A stretch of DNA of 64,000 nt from Symbioplanes lichenis (GCF_030709675.1 NZ_JAUZQD010000001.1:620001-684000), one strand, 5' to 3'; counted from the first letter of the stretch, positions 50,975 to 58,682 are shown. Numbers and translations are program-made. The notes: generated by a model from the letters alone, not told the origin.

Positions 50975-51586
50975 ATGGTCGACACCACCACCAACCAGCC
51001 GCCGCCGGCCGCACACATCGGAGTCCCACCAGGCTGGGATTGCGCGGCCTGCCGCAAACCCTGGCCCTGTGACCAGGCAAAAGCCCGACTATTGGCCGAG
51101 TACCGCAAGTCCCCCTCGAGCCTGACGGTCTACATGCACGGCCACCTCGCCGTCGCCATCGCCGACCTCAACCCCGCCCCGGCCGACCTGTGGTCCCGCT
51201 TCATCGCCTGGACCCGCCCCGCCCCCACACCCCCACCCAGCCGCGACAACTTCGCCGGGGCTCCGCCTCCAACGCCCCCACGGGTCCACGGAACCGGCCA
51301 ACTGCGCCGCTTCCACCCGGCTCCATCGGCGCACCTCCCCCGGCCGCACCACCGGCCGCGACCCTTGAAACGCGGGAAGCCCCTACTGCTGCCTCGGCGG
51401 CAAATCACTCGATCAGGTGAATCGACGTGCTCTTCAGGGATGGGACGACCCGCCGAAAATGGCGCCGCCCTCAGCGACTCCCCCTACATCTGCACGCCCT
51501 TCCCGAACGGTTCTCGCATTCTCGGGCGCGCTTTGCCCTTCTCGGATGCGCTTCCCTTTTCTGGCGCGCTCAGAAGGTGTCCCTGA
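50975..51586 (+). CDS. Small protein with C-x2-C-x5-C head (WDCAACRKPWPCD), extended C-terminus doubtful
   Basis: ATG 50975 gives about 203 residues. Residues 15-81 look real: PPGWDCAACRKPWPCDQAKARLLAEYRKSPSSLTVYMHGHLAVAIADLNPAPADLWSRFIAWTR, with Cys23, Cys26 and Cys32 and a helical ending. Related Micromonosporaceae proteins I remember end soon after the WTR. From about residue 85 onward the sequence (TPPPSRDNFAGAPPPTPPRV and beyond) is low-complexity and frame-neutral, which suggests loss of the original stop or a frameshift. It probably shares the transcript of the preceding cysteine-motif gene, 71 bases upstream. Confidence 0.55.
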   Translation: MVDTTTNQPPPAAHIGVPPGWDCAACRKPWPCDQAKARLLAEYRKSPSSLTVYMHGHLAVAIADLNPAPADLWSRFIAWTRPAPTPPPSRDNFAGAPPPTPPRVHGTGQLRRFHPAPSAHLPRPHHRPRPLKRGKPLLLPRRQITRSGESTCSSGMGRPAENGAALSDSPYICTPFPNGSRILGRALPFSDALPFSGALRRCP

Positions 51587-51815
51587 TCTGGCCCCGCTGG
51601 GACAAAATTCTTCGGGCCTGCCCCGCCCCGCCGAAGCGCCATCAACCGCGGTCCGCGTAAGACAGCGCCCCGGTCTCATCACCCGCGAGCCAGCGCCAGT
51701 ACGCCCATCGAGATGACAGCAAATTCGGCAGGACACCACGGAATCAAGGCAGCTTCGAGCGAGGGCAGCGATGGGCACCCACCTCAATGAGGGGCCGAAC
51801 GAGCTGACGCAAGTC

Positions 51816-51914
51816 GACCCGGCCAGCCCAAAAAGGCCGTCCCACGCCGACCCGGCCAGCCCAAAATGGCCGTCCCACGCCGACCCGGGCAGGCCAAAGA
51901 GGCCGTCCCACGCC
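51816..51914. repeat. 33-bp tandem repeat, three copies
   Basis: Units at 51816-51848, 51849-51881 and 51882-51914 read GACCCGGCCAGCCCAAAA(A/T)(G)GCCGTCCCACGCC with few changes; a partial fourth copy follows from 51915. The 33-bp period equals 11 codons, giving an 11-residue peptide repeat in either direction (GSAWDGLFGLA on the minus strand), but no gene is supported around it. Confidence 0.85.
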
Positions 51915-52240
51915 GACCCGGCGGGCCGAACCAGCCGCCGGACATTGACCCGGCGAGCCGGACGAGGTTGCCACGTGTAGGGACCAATCGGTGTGGCATA
52001 TCGCCGGACCGCGCCATCCGACCGCCGTCCCAACACGATCGGCACTGCAGGAGCGCGGCGACGCGACTCGGGAAATACGGCAAGCGGCTCGGCCCAGGGA
52101 TCACGACCAGCGCCCCGACCCGGCAACCAGCGGCACGCGGCACAGTCGGCAGCCGGCGCGCGCCTCAGTCCGGCGATCGGCAACGAGCAGGCGGCAACCA
52201 GCGGCGCGCGGCTCGGTTGGCAGCCAGCGGCGGGCGACCC

Positions 52241-52393
52241 GACGGCGACCCGGCGGCGGGTGACCCGGGAAAGCGCGCGACGGCGGGCGACTCGGGCAAG
52301 CGGGCGACGGCGACCCGGCGGCGGGTGACCCGGGAAAGCGCGCGACGGCGGGCGACTCGGGCAAGCGGACGACGGCAACCCAGCGGCGGGTGA
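52241..52393. repeat. 65-bp minisatellite, two full copies and a partial third
   Basis: Copies begin GACGGCGACCCGGCGGCGGG at 52241 and 52306, nearly identical over 65 bases; a third, partial, begins at 52371 (GACGGCAACCCAGCGGCGGG). The period is not a multiple of three, so it is not a coding repeat. It ends about 70 bp before the preferred xerC start. Confidence 0.85.
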
Positions 52394-52464
52394 TGGGCGG
52401 CTCGGGGGTGGCGGTCGGCAGGCGGGGACCGGCGGTGGGTGGGGTGGGGGGCCATGATGGGGGT

Positions 52465-53385
52465 GTGGAGAGTTCTCGTGGGGCTCATGAGGGGCTGCCC
52501 GCTGCCATGCGCCAGGCCGTGGATGATTTCGGGGTGCACCTGGCGCGGGTGGAGAACAGGTCGGCGCACACTGTGCGGGCCTATGTGGGCGACGTCGTGT
52601 CGCTGCTTGGGCATGCCGCCGGGGTGGGGTGTGCGACGCCGGGGGATCTGGACATCGGCGTGCTGCGGGGCTGGCTGGCGCGGCGGATGGCGGGCGGGGC
52701 CGCGCGGACTTCGCAGGCGCGGCGGGCGGCGGCGGCGCGGACGTTCACGGGGTGGGCGCATCGGGCCGGGCTCTGTGCGTCGGACGTGGGGGCGCAGCTG
52801 GCGAGCCCCAAGGCCCACCGGGATCTGCCGTCCGTGTTGCGGGCCGAGCAGGCGGCGGAGCTGGTCGTGACCACGGCCGATCCGCACGGGGCGCGCGACC
52901 GGGCCGTGCTCGAGCTGCTCTACGCCACCGGCATCCGCGTGAGTGAGCTGTGCGGCCTCGACACCGCCGACGTGGACGAGGCTCGCCGCGTGGTCCGCGT
53001 GCTCGGCAAGGGCGCCAAGGAACGCGCCGTGCCCTACGGGGTGCCCGCCCAGCATGCCCTCGACGACTGGCTCCGCCACGGCCGCCCGCGGCTGGCCCAG
53101 CCCGCGAGCGGTGACGCGCTCTTCCTCGGCGCCCGGGGCGGCCGTCTGCAGCAGACGGTCGTGCGCCGGATCGTCGCCGCGGCGGCCCGGGCGGCGGGAC
53201 TGCCCCACACCAGCCCGCACGACCTGCGCCACTCGGCCGCCACCCATCTGCTCGACGGGGGCGCCGACCTGCGCGCGGTGCAGGAGCTGCTCGGGCACTC
53301 CTCGCTGTCGAGCACCCAGATCTACACCCACGTCTCCACCGAACGCCTCCGCGCCGCCTTCAACCAGGCTCACCCCCGCGCCTGA
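52465..53385 (+). CDS. xerC: Tyrosine recombinase XerC
   Basis: A 306-residue site-specific recombinase that resolves chromosome dimers at dif. The N-terminal SAM-like core-binding domain (residues ~15-115) precedes the catalytic domain with Arg158 (ATGIRVSEL), Lys182 (GKGAKER), His252 and Arg255 (HDLRH), His278 (LGHSS) and the nucleophile Tyr287 (TQIYTHV). GTG 52465 gives the normal length; longer starts up to 52390 enter the 65-bp repeat. In related genomes xerC lies near dprA and rpsB, so this is the housekeeping copy rather than a phage integrase. Its 3' end is followed by tandem copies of its own terminal sequence. Confidence 0.93.
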   Translation: MESSRGAHEGLPAAMRQAVDDFGVHLARVENRSAHTVRAYVGDVVSLLGHAAGVGCATPGDLDIGVLRGWLARRMAGGAARTSQARRAAAARTFTGWAHRAGLCASDVGAQLASPKAHRDLPSVLRAEQAAELVVTTADPHGARDRAVLELLYATGIRVSELCGLDTADVDEARRVVRVLGKGAKERAVPYGVPAQHALDDWLRHGRPRLAQPASGDALFLGARGGRLQQTVVRRIVAAAARAAGLPHTSPHDLRHSAATHLLDGGADLRAVQELLGHSSLSSTQIYTHVSTERLRAAFNQAHPRA

Positions 53386-53517
53386 ACACCAGGCCCGCCC
53401 CGCGCTTTGAACGCCAAGCCCGCCCCGCGCTTGGACGCCAGGCTCACCCCGGCGCCTGAACACCAGACCCACCCCGCGCCTGAACACCGGGCTCACCTCC
53501 GCGCCTGACCACCCGAC
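53383..53517 (+). repeat. 24-25-bp tandem repeats immediately after xerC, each with a TGA
   Basis: Five units begin at 53383, 53408, 53433, 53457 and 53481, with a partial sixth at 53506. Typical unit: TGAACACCAGGCCCGCCCCG(CGCTT). The first TGA is the xerC stop; units 3-5 also reproduce the preceding xerC codons (GGCTCACC..CGCGCC). The array therefore looks like successive duplications of the gene's last ~25 bases. Confidence 0.85.
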
Positions 53518-53611
53518 ACGCGACAACAGGACAAGCTCCAGGCGGCACGAGGAGAACGCCGGAGCGACGCGGAGGAGGGACAAGACACCGATTCCGCCCT
53601 CCCCCGTGCCG

Positions 53612-53617
53612 TACGAT
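53612..53617 (+). promoter_or_regulatory. Putative -10 box of leaderless aminotransferase promoter
   Basis: TACGAT lies six bases before GTG 53624, with no ribosome binding site between. Confidence 0.45.
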
Positions 53618-53623
53618 CGCAGC

Positions 53624-54808
53624 GTGAGCGCCGGTGACCCGCCCCCGCCCCTTCCCGGAGCCCGCCTCCTCTTCTCGCTCGACCCCGGCACCGCCTATCT
53701 GAACCACGGCTCCTTCGGCGCGGTCCCGATCGGCGTCCAGCGGGCCCAGCAGCGGCTGCGCGACGAGACCGAGCGCAACCCCATGACCTTCTTCGAGTCG
53801 CCGGGGATCATGGACCGGATCGTCCACACGCGACGGCACATCGCGCAGTTTCTCGGGGCGGACCCGGAGGGCAGCGCGCTCGTGCCCAACGCGACGTCCG
53901 GGGTGTCGCTCGTGCTGCAGTCGGTGCGGCTCAGCCCGGGCGACGAGGTGCTGCTCACCGATCACGGGTACGGCGCCAACGAGCTCGCCGCCAAGCGCCA
54001 GTGCCGCCGGTCCGGGGCGACGGCGCGGACGGTCGCCCTGCCCCTGCCGGCCTCGGACGCCGAAGTGGTCGCCCGGGTCCGCAACGCCCTGCGCCCCGGC
54101 AAGACGAAGCTGGTGATCGTGGACCAGCTCACCTCGCCCACGGCGCGCGTGCTGCCCGTGGCGCAGATCGTGGCGGCGGCCCGGGAGCACGAGATTCCGG
54201 TGCTGGTGGACGCGGCGCACGTGCCGGGCATGCTGCCGGTCGAGGTGGACCGGATCGGGGCGGACTTCTGGGTCGGCAACCTGCACAAGTGGGCCTTTGC
54301 CCCGCGCGGCACCGCGCTCCTCGCCGTGGCGGCACCGTGGCGCCGGCGCATCGAGCCACTGGTCGTGTCGTGGGAGCAGGAGTCCGGCTTCCCGCTCAGC
54401 GTCGAGTATCAGGGCACGCTGGACTACACCGCGTGGCTCGCCGCTCCCACGGGACTCTTCACGCTGCGCACCCTCGGTGAGAGCGCTGTGCGGCGCCACA
54501 ATGCCGCGCTGGCCGCGTACGGGCAAAAGGTCGTCGGCGAAGCCCTCGGCCTGGACCCGGCCGACCTGCCGGACCCGGGCGCGCCCGAGGCCGCCATGCG
54601 GATCGTGCCGCTGCCCAGCGGCGTGGCGACGACCCGGCCGGAAGCGCACGCCCTGCGCGGACGCATCGCCGACAAGCTGGCGACCGAGGTCGCCCTCAAC
54701 TCGTGGGGCGGCCGCGGCTGGCTGCGGCTGAGCGCCCAGGTCTACAACCGCCCCGACGAGTACGACCGCCTGGCCGACCGCCTCCCCGCCCTCCTCAAGG
54801 ACGGGTAA
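53624..54808 (+). CDS. Class V aminotransferase-fold PLP enzyme (isopenicillin-N-epimerase-like)
   Basis: A 394-residue PLP-dependent enzyme. LNHGSFGAVP near the N-terminus, NATSGVSLVL (phosphate-binding), LVDAAHVPGM with Asp196 for the pyridine nitrogen, and GNLHKWAFAPRG with the Schiff-base Lys222. This set matches the epimerase/desulfurase-like class V group often annotated as isopenicillin N epimerase, but no beta-lactam genes are nearby, so the substrate is open. GTG 53624 is chosen from the -10 box; GTG 53606 is an alternative six codons upstream. The gene ends facing the M23-like gene. Confidence 0.88.
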   Translation: MSAGDPPPPLPGARLLFSLDPGTAYLNHGSFGAVPIGVQRAQQRLRDETERNPMTFFESPGIMDRIVHTRRHIAQFLGADPEGSALVPNATSGVSLVLQSVRLSPGDEVLLTDHGYGANELAAKRQCRRSGATARTVALPLPASDAEVVARVRNALRPGKTKLVIVDQLTSPTARVLPVAQIVAAAREHEIPVLVDAAHVPGMLPVEVDRIGADFWVGNLHKWAFAPRGTALLAVAAPWRRRIEPLVVSWEQESGFPLSVEYQGTLDYTAWLAAPTGLFTLRTLGESAVRRHNAALAAYGQKVVGEALGLDPADLPDPGAPEAAMRIVPLPSGVATTRPEAHALRGRIADKLATEVALNSWGGRGWLRLSAQVYNRPDEYDRLADRLPALLKDG

Positions 54809-55225
54809 CAGCCGCACCGGCCCGGCCCCGAGCAACGTCAACGGGTCGAGATAGTCCGCACCGCGCCGCAGCCCCCAGTGCAGGCACGCCGCCACCGGGC
54901 AGCCCGCGTGCCCAGCCGCGAGCGTGCCCAGCCGGCTGCCCGTGTGAACCGGATCGCCGGCACGCACCTCGGCCAGAACCGGCTCGTACGTCGTCCGCAG
55001 CCCCGAGGCGTGCCGAACGCTCACCACGCCGCGCCCGGCCACCTGCCCCGCAAAGACCACCGTGCCCGCCCCGGCGGACCGCACGACAGCGCCCGGCTCC
55101 GCCGCGAGATCCACTCCGCGATGCCCGGCCAGCCACGGGGCCGGGGGTGGCTCGAAATGCCGCGTCACGGAGACCGGCGTCAAGGGCCAGCCGAAGGCGA
55201 GAACGAGAGACAGCAGCCAACTCAT
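54795..55225 (-). CDS. M23 (LytM-like) peptidoglycan-peptidase-fold protein; stop codon apparently lost
   Basis: A short N-terminal hydrophobic stretch (MSWLLSLVLAFGWPLTPVSV) resembles an export signal, followed by a LytM domain: PWLAGHRGVDLAAEPGAVV with His and Asp ligands, VSVRHASGLRTTYEPV, and a final PVAACLHWGLRRGADYLDPLTLLGAGPVRLLPV. The second ligand motif reads CLH instead of HLH, as in the rpsB-linked actinobacterial paralogues I remember, so catalysis is doubtful. Homology ends at about residue 143 (near 54797), but there is no in-frame stop: the frame continues to 53444 (593 residues in all), antisense through the aminotransferase gene. I give the domain extent as the coordinates. 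Confidence 0.7.
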
Positions 55226-55268
55226 GCCCGCCAGATTGCGCCGGACAAAGAAAGATCGCCGCTGCCCC

Positions 55269-55294
55269 TGTGGACAACGGCGATCTGTGGATAA
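55269..55294 (+). promoter_or_regulatory. Pair of DnaA-box-like 9-mers, 17 bp apart (pair 2)
   Basis: TGTGGACAA (55269-55277) and TGTGGATAA (55286-55294) lie in direct orientation with eight bases between, in the short gap between the M23-like and DUF2469 genes. They are exact inverse matches to the Streptomyces (TTGTCCACA) and classical (TTATCCACA) DnaA boxes. Confidence 0.6.
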
Positions 55295-55297
55295 CTC

Positions 55298-55621
55298 TCA
55301 GCCCCCGAAACCGGGCTCGTCCGGCAACGAGATGTCCGGCTTCTCCAGCTCCTCGACGTTGACGTCCTTGAACGTCATCACCCGCACGTTCTTGACGAAG
55401 CGCGCCGGCCTGTACATGTCCCAGACCCACGCGTCGTGCATCTCGACCTCGAAGTACACCTCGCCGTCGGAGTTGCGCACGTGCAGATCCACCTGGTTGG
55501 CCAGGTAGAAGCGGCGCTCCGTCTCCACCACGTAGGAGAACTGGCGGACGATGTCGCGGTACTCCCGGTAGAGCTGCAGCTCCATCTCGGTCTCGTACTT
55601 CTCGAGATCCTCTGCGCTCAT
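55298..55621 (-). CDS. DUF2469 family protein
   Basis: A 107-residue protein strongly conserved in Actinobacteria: MSAEDLEKYETEMELQLYRE, then YRDIVRQFSYVVETERRFYLANQVDL, VYFEVEMHDAWVWDMYRPARFVKNVRV. Homologues (Rv2901c in M. tuberculosis) lie directly downstream of rnhB, as here. Function is unknown. Its ATG overlaps the rnhB stop (ATGA, 55618-55621), so the two are translationally coupled. Confidence 0.93.
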   Translation of the reverse strand: MSAEDLEKYETEMELQLYREYRDIVRQFSYVVETERRFYLANQVDLHVRNSDGEVYFEVEMHDAWVWDMYRPARFVKNVRVMTFKDVNVEELEKPDISLPDEPGFGG

Positions 55622-56442
55622 CGCTTCTCGCCCTCCATGGCCTCATCTTCCCCCACCGGCACCGGCGGCCGAGGCTCCTCGCCGGACGCCACGCCGACGG
55701 TACCCCCACTGCCGGGCCAGAGCATCAGCGGCTCGGCGGAAGAGCTGCGCGAAGATGCCGAAACGGGACGCCGGGCCCGCGGGGGGACGTTCTTCCGGCC
55801 CGACGCCGCGGCCACGTTGACATAGGAGAACCGGTGCTCGGCGCAGGGTCCGTGCCGGGTCAGCGCCGTGCTGTGCTCCTCGGTGATGTAGCCCTTGTGC
55901 ACCGCGAAGCCGTAGTCGGGGAACTTGTCGTCCAGCTCGACCATCAGCCTGTCCCGGGTGACCTTGGCGAGCACGCTGGCCGCCGCGACGCAGGCCGCGA
56001 CCCGGTCGCCCTTCCACACCGCCAGCCCGGGGGCACCGAGACCGTCGACCGGGAAGCCGTCGGTCAGCACGTACTCCGGGCGGGTGTGCAGCGACGCGAG
56101 GGCCCGGCGCATTGCGGCGAGGTTGCAGACGTGCAGGCCGCGGGCGTCCACCTCGGTGGCCGGGATGATCACGACGGACCAGGTGAGCGCCCGGGCGACC
56201 ACCTCGTCGTAGACCCGCTCGCGGGCGGCCGGGGTCAGCAGCTTGGAGTCGGCCAGCCCGGGAACCTCGCCGCGCTTGCCCTCGGGCAGGATCACGGCCC
56301 CGGCGACCAGCGGCCCGGCGCAGGCACCCCGGCCGGCCTCATCGGCCCCGGCGACGTGACGGAAGCCACGCCGCTGCAGGGCCCGCTCCAGCGCATAGAG
56401 CCCGCCCTCGCGGCGGACGACGGTGCGAGGCGGCGCCAGCAT
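55618..56442 (-). CDS. rnhB: Ribonuclease HII
   Basis: A 274-residue enzyme removing RNA from RNA-DNA hybrids and misincorporated ribonucleotides. Active-site residues are Asp34 and Glu35 (ADEAGRG), Asp128 (LTDGF) and the Asp of GDRVAACVAAASVLAKVTRD. DYGFAVHKGYITEEHSTALTRHGPCAEHRFSY follows. After about residue 215 there is a ~55-residue Pro/Ser/Arg-rich tail not needed for catalysis. Its start shares one base with the NUDIX gene stop at 56442. Confidence 0.95.
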   Translation of the reverse strand: MLAPPRTVVRREGGLYALERALQRRGFRHVAGADEAGRGACAGPLVAGAVILPEGKRGEVPGLADSKLLTPAARERVYDEVVARALTWSVVIIPATEVDARGLHVCNLAAMRRALASLHTRPEYVLTDGFPVDGLGAPGLAVWKGDRVAACVAAASVLAKVTRDRLMVELDDKFPDYGFAVHKGYITEEHSTALTRHGPCAEHRFSYVNVAAASGRKNVPPRARRPVSASSRSSSAEPLMLWPGSGGTVGVASGEEPRPPVPVGEDEAMEGEKR

Positions 56443-56894
56443 CAGCGCACCACCAGCGGAGTCAGAAGCGGGACCAGATCCACCGGGAAGATCCGCTCAT
56501 CCGTAGCAGCCAGCGAAGCCAGGGTCCACCAGCGATGCTCGGTGATCGTGGCCCGCTCGTCGGCGTCGAAGCCGGCCGTGTCGACCTCCCAGCTCTGCAC
56601 GCGGTGCAGGAAGAACTCCTGGGTCTGCCGGTAGTCGCGCCCGTCGTAGCTGAAGGACGTCACCTCGTCGTGCACCGGCGACCCCAGCGCGGCCGGGTCG
56701 ACACGCAGGCCGGTCTCCTCGAACAACTCACGCGCGGCGCCCTCGGCCGGCGTCTCCCCGGCGTCGAGCCCGCCGCCCGGCGTGAACCACCAGAAGTGGC
56801 CGGGCCGGGCCGGGTCGCTGCCGTGGAGCAGCAGCACGCGATCGTCCGCATCGACCAGGAGCACGCGCGCGGCCCGTCGTTCGATGTGTGTCAC
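56442..56894 (-). CDS. NUDIX hydrolase
   Basis: A 150-residue nucleoside diphosphate-linked hydrolase. The Nudix box occupies residues 41-63 (G..LDAGETPAEGAARELFEETGL), with the REL.EE core for metal binding. It is upstream of rnhB with a 1-bp overlap. GTG 56894 lies seven bases after a TAAGCT -10 box (leaderless), so it probably heads the NUDIX-rnhB-DUF2469 operon. The substrate cannot be predicted; a housekeeping role linked to nucleotide pools fits the rnhB neighbour. Confidence 0.9.
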   Translation of the reverse strand: MTHIERRAARVLLVDADDRVLLLHGSDPARPGHFWWFTPGGGLDAGETPAEGAARELFEETGLRVDPAALGSPVHDEVTSFSYDGRDYRQTQEFFLHRVQSWEVDTAGFDADERATITEHRWWTLASLAATDERIFPVDLVPLLTPLVVR

Positions 56895-56901
56895 GTCCGC
56901 C

Positions 56902-56907
56902 AGCTTA
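56902..56907 (-). promoter_or_regulatory. Putative -10 box of leaderless NUDIX-rnhB operon promoter
   Basis: TAAGCT on the minus strand, seven bases before GTG 56894, with no ribosome binding site. Confidence 0.45.
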
Positions 56908-56924
56908 TTGCGCGAAAGACGATC

Positions 56925-57572
56925 TTATTTGGCGGCGTCGGGGATGCTGTCGAAGCCCTCGGGCACGGACAGCCACGTCGCGCGGTTGACCGGCCAGAAG
57001 ACGGTGAAGGCCCGGCCGACGATGGAGTCCGCCTCGATGGTGGCCTCGTTGATGTCCTCGGTCTGCTCCCAGTGCTCGAGTGAGTCGCCGGACTGCGAGC
57101 GGTGGTCACCCATGACCCAGAGCCGGCCCGCGGGCACGGTGATGTCGAACTTCTCGTCGGCCACCGGGTCCTGGTTGCCCGCGTCGTCGGTGTAGACGTA
57201 GGGCTCGTCGAGCGAGTGCCCGTTGATCACCAGGCGCTGCTGGGCGTCGCAGCACATCACGTGGTCGCCGCCGACGCCGATGATGCGCTTGATGAAGTCC
57301 TCGCCCTCGGTGCCGCCGCTCTGCCAGTCGGTGGGCGCCTTGAAGACGACGATCTCGCCGCGGTGCGGGTCACGGAAGTCGTAGACGAGCTTGTTGACGA
57401 GCACCCTGTCCCAGACGTTGAGGGTGTGCTCCATCGACGGGGACGGGATGTAGAAGGTCTGCAGGACGAAGGCCCGCACCAGGACCGCCACGAGGATGGC
57501 CACGCCCACCAGGATCGGGAGCTCGCGCCAGAAGGACCCACGGCGCTGCTCGCCGGTCTGCTCGTCAATCAC
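56925..57572 (-). CDS. lepB: Type I signal peptidase (second copy in tandem)
   Basis: A 215-residue membrane protease that removes signal peptides at the outer face of the membrane. One N-terminal helix (about 18-40) is followed by the catalytic serine Ser46 (YIPSPSMEHTL) and the general base Lys95 (GEDFIKRIIGV). The conserved box E region is MGDHRSQSGDS. Its start overlaps the stop of the preceding lepB (ATGA, 57569-57572). It lacks the second C-terminal membrane helix seen in some LepB proteins. Confidence 0.94.
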   Translation of the reverse strand: MIDEQTGEQRRGSFWRELPILVGVAILVAVLVRAFVLQTFYIPSPSMEHTLNVWDRVLVNKLVYDFRDPHRGEIVVFKAPTDWQSGGTEGEDFIKRIIGVGGDHVMCCDAQQRLVINGHSLDEPYVYTDDAGNQDPVADEKFDITVPAGRLWVMGDHRSQSGDSLEHWEQTEDINEATIEADSIVGRAFTVFWPVNRATWLSVPEGFDSIPDAAK

Positions 57573-58453
57573 GATCGGAGCCTACGTCGCCGCGGGCTCA
57601 AAGACAGTCCGGAACGCGCGGAGAGACCCACGGTCAACAGCATCGGGAAGACCGCCGCGGTGGTGCCCGGGTCGGGCTCGGACTCCCGGCGGCCGCCGAG
57701 CGGGGCCGCGCTGACCGGGTGCTCGGCGTCGTAGGCCTTCCACACGTCGGGGACGGAAAGGCTGGTGAAGCGGCTCGTGGGCCACACCACGACGAAGGCG
57801 CGGCCGATCACGTTCTCGACCGGGACCGGGCCCTGACAGCGGGCGTCCTGGGAGACCAGCCGGTGGTCACCCATGACGAACATCTCACCCTCAGGGACGA
57901 CGACCTCGGTGAAGCGGCGGCTGCTGCACTGGCGCGGGTTGGGCGGCTGGTCGAGCGGGGAATTCTCCTCGACGTACGGCTCGTCGATCGGCACGCCATT
58001 GACGGTGATCCGGCCCTCGGAGTCGCAGCAGGCGACCTTGTCGCCGGCCACGCCGATGACCCGCTTGATGAAGTCGCGCTCACCCGGCCGGGAGACGCCG
58101 ACCAGGTCGCCGATCGTGCGGCCGAGCTTGGCGCCGAACGAGTTGTCCAGCGGCGTGGCGGGCTGCTCGGGGGCCCAGTTGTCCGTGCCCCGGAAGACGA
58201 CGATCTCGCCGCGCTGCGGGTCCCGGATGTCGTAGACGACCTTGTTGACCAGGACCCGGTCCTGGATGAGCAGGGTGTTCTCCATCGACCCGGAGGGGAT
58301 GAAGAAGGCCTGGACCAGGAAGGTGCGGATCAGCACGGCCAGGCAGAACGCCACCACCAGCAGCAGCGGAAGCTCCTGCCACAGCGGCATCTCCTTGCGG
58401 CGGAGCACCCGGCCACGGCGCCGCCCGGAGGAGGAGCCCCGGTACCCCTGCAT
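57569..58453 (-). CDS. lepB: Type I signal peptidase (first copy in tandem)
   Basis: A 294-residue signal peptidase, larger than its neighbour. The N-terminal ~20 residues are basic (SSSGRRRGRVLRRK), then a membrane helix (27-47), catalytic Ser56 (FIPSGSMENTL), general base Lys130 (RDFIKRVIGV) and box E MGDHRLVSQDAR. A loop with extra cysteines (DKVACCDSEG, RQCSSR) lies between. The C-terminus has a weak hydrophobic stretch followed by Arg-rich SPRRRRLRS. ATG 58453 is preferred: a TAGCGT -10 box ends seven bases upstream. The two lepB genes are translationally coupled. Confidence 0.93.
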   Translation of the reverse strand: MQGYRGSSSGRRRGRVLRRKEMPLWQELPLLLVVAFCLAVLIRTFLVQAFFIPSGSMENTLLIQDRVLVNKVVYDIRDPQRGEIVVFRGTDNWAPEQPATPLDNSFGAKLGRTIGDLVGVSRPGERDFIKRVIGVAGDKVACCDSEGRITVNGVPIDEPYVEENSPLDQPPNPRQCSSRRFTEVVVPEGEMFVMGDHRLVSQDARCQGPVPVENVIGRAFVVVWPTSRFTSLSVPDVWKAYDAEHPVSAAPLGGRRESEPDPGTTAAVFPMLLTVGLSARSGLSLSPRRRRLRS

Positions 58454-58460
58454 CGGTTCC

Positions 58461-58466
58461 ACGCTA
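58461..58466 (-). promoter_or_regulatory. Putative -10 box of leaderless lepB operon promoter
   Basis: TAGCGT on the minus strand, seven bases before ATG 58453, with no ribosome binding site. Confidence 0.45.
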
Positions 58467-58646
58467 CGTCTCTCCCGCCGCCGTCCAGGCGATTCGAGCC
58501 CGGATACAGCACTACCGCCCGCAGTCCCCCGCGGGGAACAGGTCGGGCGGTAGTGCGAATGGCCCACCGGCGGGGCGAATGCCCCACCGGCACTGATTCC
58601 CATCCGTCACGTGCGCAAGCCTAGCCAGCCCGCGCACAAAACGTCA

Positions 58647-58671
58647 GTCCGAGTGAAGTTACGGCTCGGAC
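58647..58671 (-). terminator. Terminator after rplS
   Basis: On the minus strand GTCCGAG and CTCGGAC form a 7-bp stem around an 11-base loop, followed after a few bases by GTTTTGT. It lies 12 bases beyond the rplS stop and would end the rpsP-to-rplS transcript. Confidence 0.7.
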
Positions 58672-58682
58672 CGCGAAGGAGT

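Larger units (their letters stand above)
51587..52464. other. 878-bp region without a convincing gene, rich in tandem repeats
   Basis: No reading frame on either strand has recognisable protein features; the long minus-strand frame across it is Arg/Pro/Ala repeat. The region contains a 33-bp tandem repeat (51816-51914) and a 65-bp tandem repeat (52241-52393). Part of it (about 51400-51780) is less GC-rich and has shorter TTCTCGG-GCGCTT echoes. It may be remnant sequence of a decayed accessory locus between the cysteine-motif genes and xerC. Confidence 0.6.

Noticed and set aside
51434..52378. 314-codon minus-strand frame with GSAWDGLFGLA repeats
   Set aside because: The repeat comes from the 33-bp tandem array; the rest is Arg/Pro-rich without homology, ribosome binding site or codon bias.
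52465..53385. Mobile-element tyrosine integrase
   Set aside because: Length, motifs and proximity to dprA/rnhB/rpsB-type core genes fit the housekeeping XerC.
53624..54808. Isopenicillin N epimerase of a beta-lactam cluster
   Set aside because: No NRPS, IPNS or expandase genes in the window; only the generic class V fold is supported.
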